A DNA stretch of 47,381 bases, from assembly GCA_027604685.1 (NCBI GenBank), contig JADHYX010000162.1:1-47381 (forward strand), read 5' to 3'. Each line of letters begins with the position of its first letter. Within the stretch, counting starts at the first letter, position 1. Both the position numbers and the translations under genes were made by a program. This document shows, in pieces, positions 45,885 through 47,381 of the stretch. This DNA is from Lobulomyces angularis. Lineage: Eukaryota > Chytridiomycota > Chytridiomycetes > Lobulomycetales > Lobulomycetaceae. Below the pieces are notes generated by a model. The model was given only the letters and a program-made list of their open reading frames with translations. It did no database searches and was not told the DNA's origin.

Positions 45885-46932
45885 ATGGCAAAATTTATCG
45901 ATATTCCAATAGAAATTTTTCAAATAATTTTAAAAAATGAACCATTAGAAACCACCAAAAACTTGATTTTAACTAATAAATATTTTACTCGTAATTTAAA
46001 GTTACAATTTACCCAAATAGATTATTTGATAGCAACTAACTTTTTGGATCAATCTATTCTTTTAAATGGCACAGAGGGTAGAAAATTCTTATCAGACCTA
46101 GTTTTTTTAAAAAATTTTACCAGCATTCATCCGCATGCTATGCTCAAGGTTTGGATATCTCTAAGAGACATTTTTTTTAAAGAATTAGATGCCAATTTGA
46201 AGTTAGACAAGGTAATAAATAAAAAATTAAATTAACGAAAACAAAAACAAAAATAAACTGTTTTTTTTTATTATTTTTTTTCTTACAGACAGTTACTGAA
46301 ATACTATTTGCACACGCAGAACTAAAATCAAACGGTGATAGAAATTCTTTGTTTAGTACTGCAGCCATTTATGGAGATACTGCCTTGGTTGACACTTTAT
46401 TAAAAGTATCTAATAAGAGGTAACATTAATTTTTTTTCATCTTTTTTTTTTTTGCAACTAACCAATTTATTAAAAAATTAGAAAAGAAGATTTGCGGCCA
46501 ATGATAAATTATGCTCTAGGCTATGCGTCTTTGTATGGACAATTAGACATTGTTAACAGGTTAATTGAAGAAACTATGAAATTAAACGACTTCAAGTTTC
46601 TAGCAAAAATGTTTACAATAGCACTAAAAAATGGTGCCGCACAAAACCACTTATTTTGTGTTGAATACACCCTAAAAAAGTCTGCTGAACTAAATATAAC
46701 CTTACAAACTGGTCAGTCTCTTCAATTGGCAAGGTAAAAACAAAAGGAATTTGAAAAAATAATGTTTTTTTTTTAAAAAATACCAAGACAAAACAAAAAC
46801 AGCTCAATTGTTAAAGTATTGAACTATTACTGGCTAAAGAGTAAAAGTCAAATTTTTTTGAAAAAAGTTAATTTTTTATATATCATAGCTTTTTTTGGAG
46901 TTTTTTTTTGTTTATATTTTTTTACCAAGTAG
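45885..46932 (+). CDS. F-box/ankyrin-like protein, possibly with C-terminal membrane anchor
   Basis: Exons 45885-46211, 46289-46419 and 46482-46733, with a possible fourth at 46803-46932. The N-terminus FIDIPIEIFQIILKNEPLET and following TNKYFTRNL resemble an F-box (LPxEI...IL...L, then sKxF). The rest has ankyrin-like helix pairs, for example LFSTAAIYGDTALVDTLLKV, ALGYASLYGQLDIVNRLIEE and ALKNGAAQNHLFCVEYTLKK. If the third intron is not used, the protein stops at 46737 (237 residues). If it is used (donor GTAAAAAC, acceptor AAACAG) the frame continues to a TAG at 46930-46932, giving 279 residues with a last hydrophobic segment VNFLYIIAFFGVFFCLYFFT. Both models are in frame. F-box proteins are SCF ubiquitin-ligase substrate receptors; ubiquitin lies next door by chance. 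The real ATG is 45885 (MAKFID). Confidence 0.6.
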
Positions 46933-47192
46933 AAATACAAAACAATTATTTTAACCTGCACCTTTTTATACTTTTACCAACTTCATGACTTTTTTGGCAA
47001 GTTTTATATTCAACTAGGATGGATACTTTTTCAGCAAATTATATGATTTAAGAAAAGTTTTTAAGAAACATGCATGTTTAATCATACTCTATGAAAATTT
47101 TAAACTTCAGAAATTAAAATTAGAAAAAGTTAAATTTAATGTATTATTTGCACAATTATTTAATTATATTACAAAACTACTGAAAAATTGAT

Positions 47193-47381
<189 letters not shown>

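Overview
This window is nuclear DNA from a very AT-rich eukaryote (roughly three quarters A+T by eye), and most likely from a flagellated, early-diverging fungus or a close relative such as an aphelid. About twenty protein genes sit on both strands. They are split by short GT-AG introns, mostly 35-70 nt, and use the standard code. A protein O-mannosyltransferase, a fungal-type transcription-factor middle-homology region, an I9 proteinase-B-inhibitor fold and an HDEL-ending PDI point to fungi. RIB43A, a ciliary doublet-microtubule protein, points to a zoospore flagellum. A Frizzled-like GPCR fits a chytrid-grade organism. NDUFA2 implies mitochondrial complex I, which argues against microsporidia, anaerobic chytrids and Rozella. 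I cannot name the species.

Layout, left to right: end of histone H4 (+); a transcription factor (-); IBA57 (+); ArfGAP Glo3-type (-); PMT (-); RIB43A (+); coatomer beta-prime (-); a 68-residue unknown (-); Frizzled-like GPCR (+); a 0.9-kb spacer with a GC-richer core; PDI (+); a 2,363-residue CH-domain/coiled-coil protein (+); a gene carrying a reverse-transcriptase zinc-binding module (-); a 1.6-kb odd spacer; a small secreted I9 inhibitor (-); WDR5 (-); NDUFA2 (+); PEX11 (-); PEP carboxykinase (-); ZSWIM7/SWS1 (-); a possible gene remnant (-); TM9SF (-); BUD22 (-); an F-box/ankyrin-like protein (+); ubiquitin (-, cut by the window edge).

Most genes are housekeeping. Several meet in the early secretory pathway: the Glo3-type ArfGAP binds coatomer, coatomer beta-prime reads dilysine-type retrieval signals, TM9SF ends in KIKID, PDI ends in HDEL, and PMT works in the ER. 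This is a shared theme, not an operon. For TF, IBA57, GLO3, RIB43A, GPCR, PDI, the CH protein, the zf-RVT gene, I9, NDUFA2, PEX11, ZSWIM7, the 68-residue gene and the F-box gene I summed the proposed exons, and each total is a multiple of three with an open frame.

The most unusual items are the giant fimbrin-type CH/coiled-coil protein with a His-rich (H/Q)NV repeat, the possible host gene built on a retrotransposon zinc module, the GC-richer 18.65-19.11 kb spacer bounded by near-identical 15-mers, and several extreme exon structures (a start-codon-only coding exon, an 8-nt first coding exon, a 12-nt microexon).
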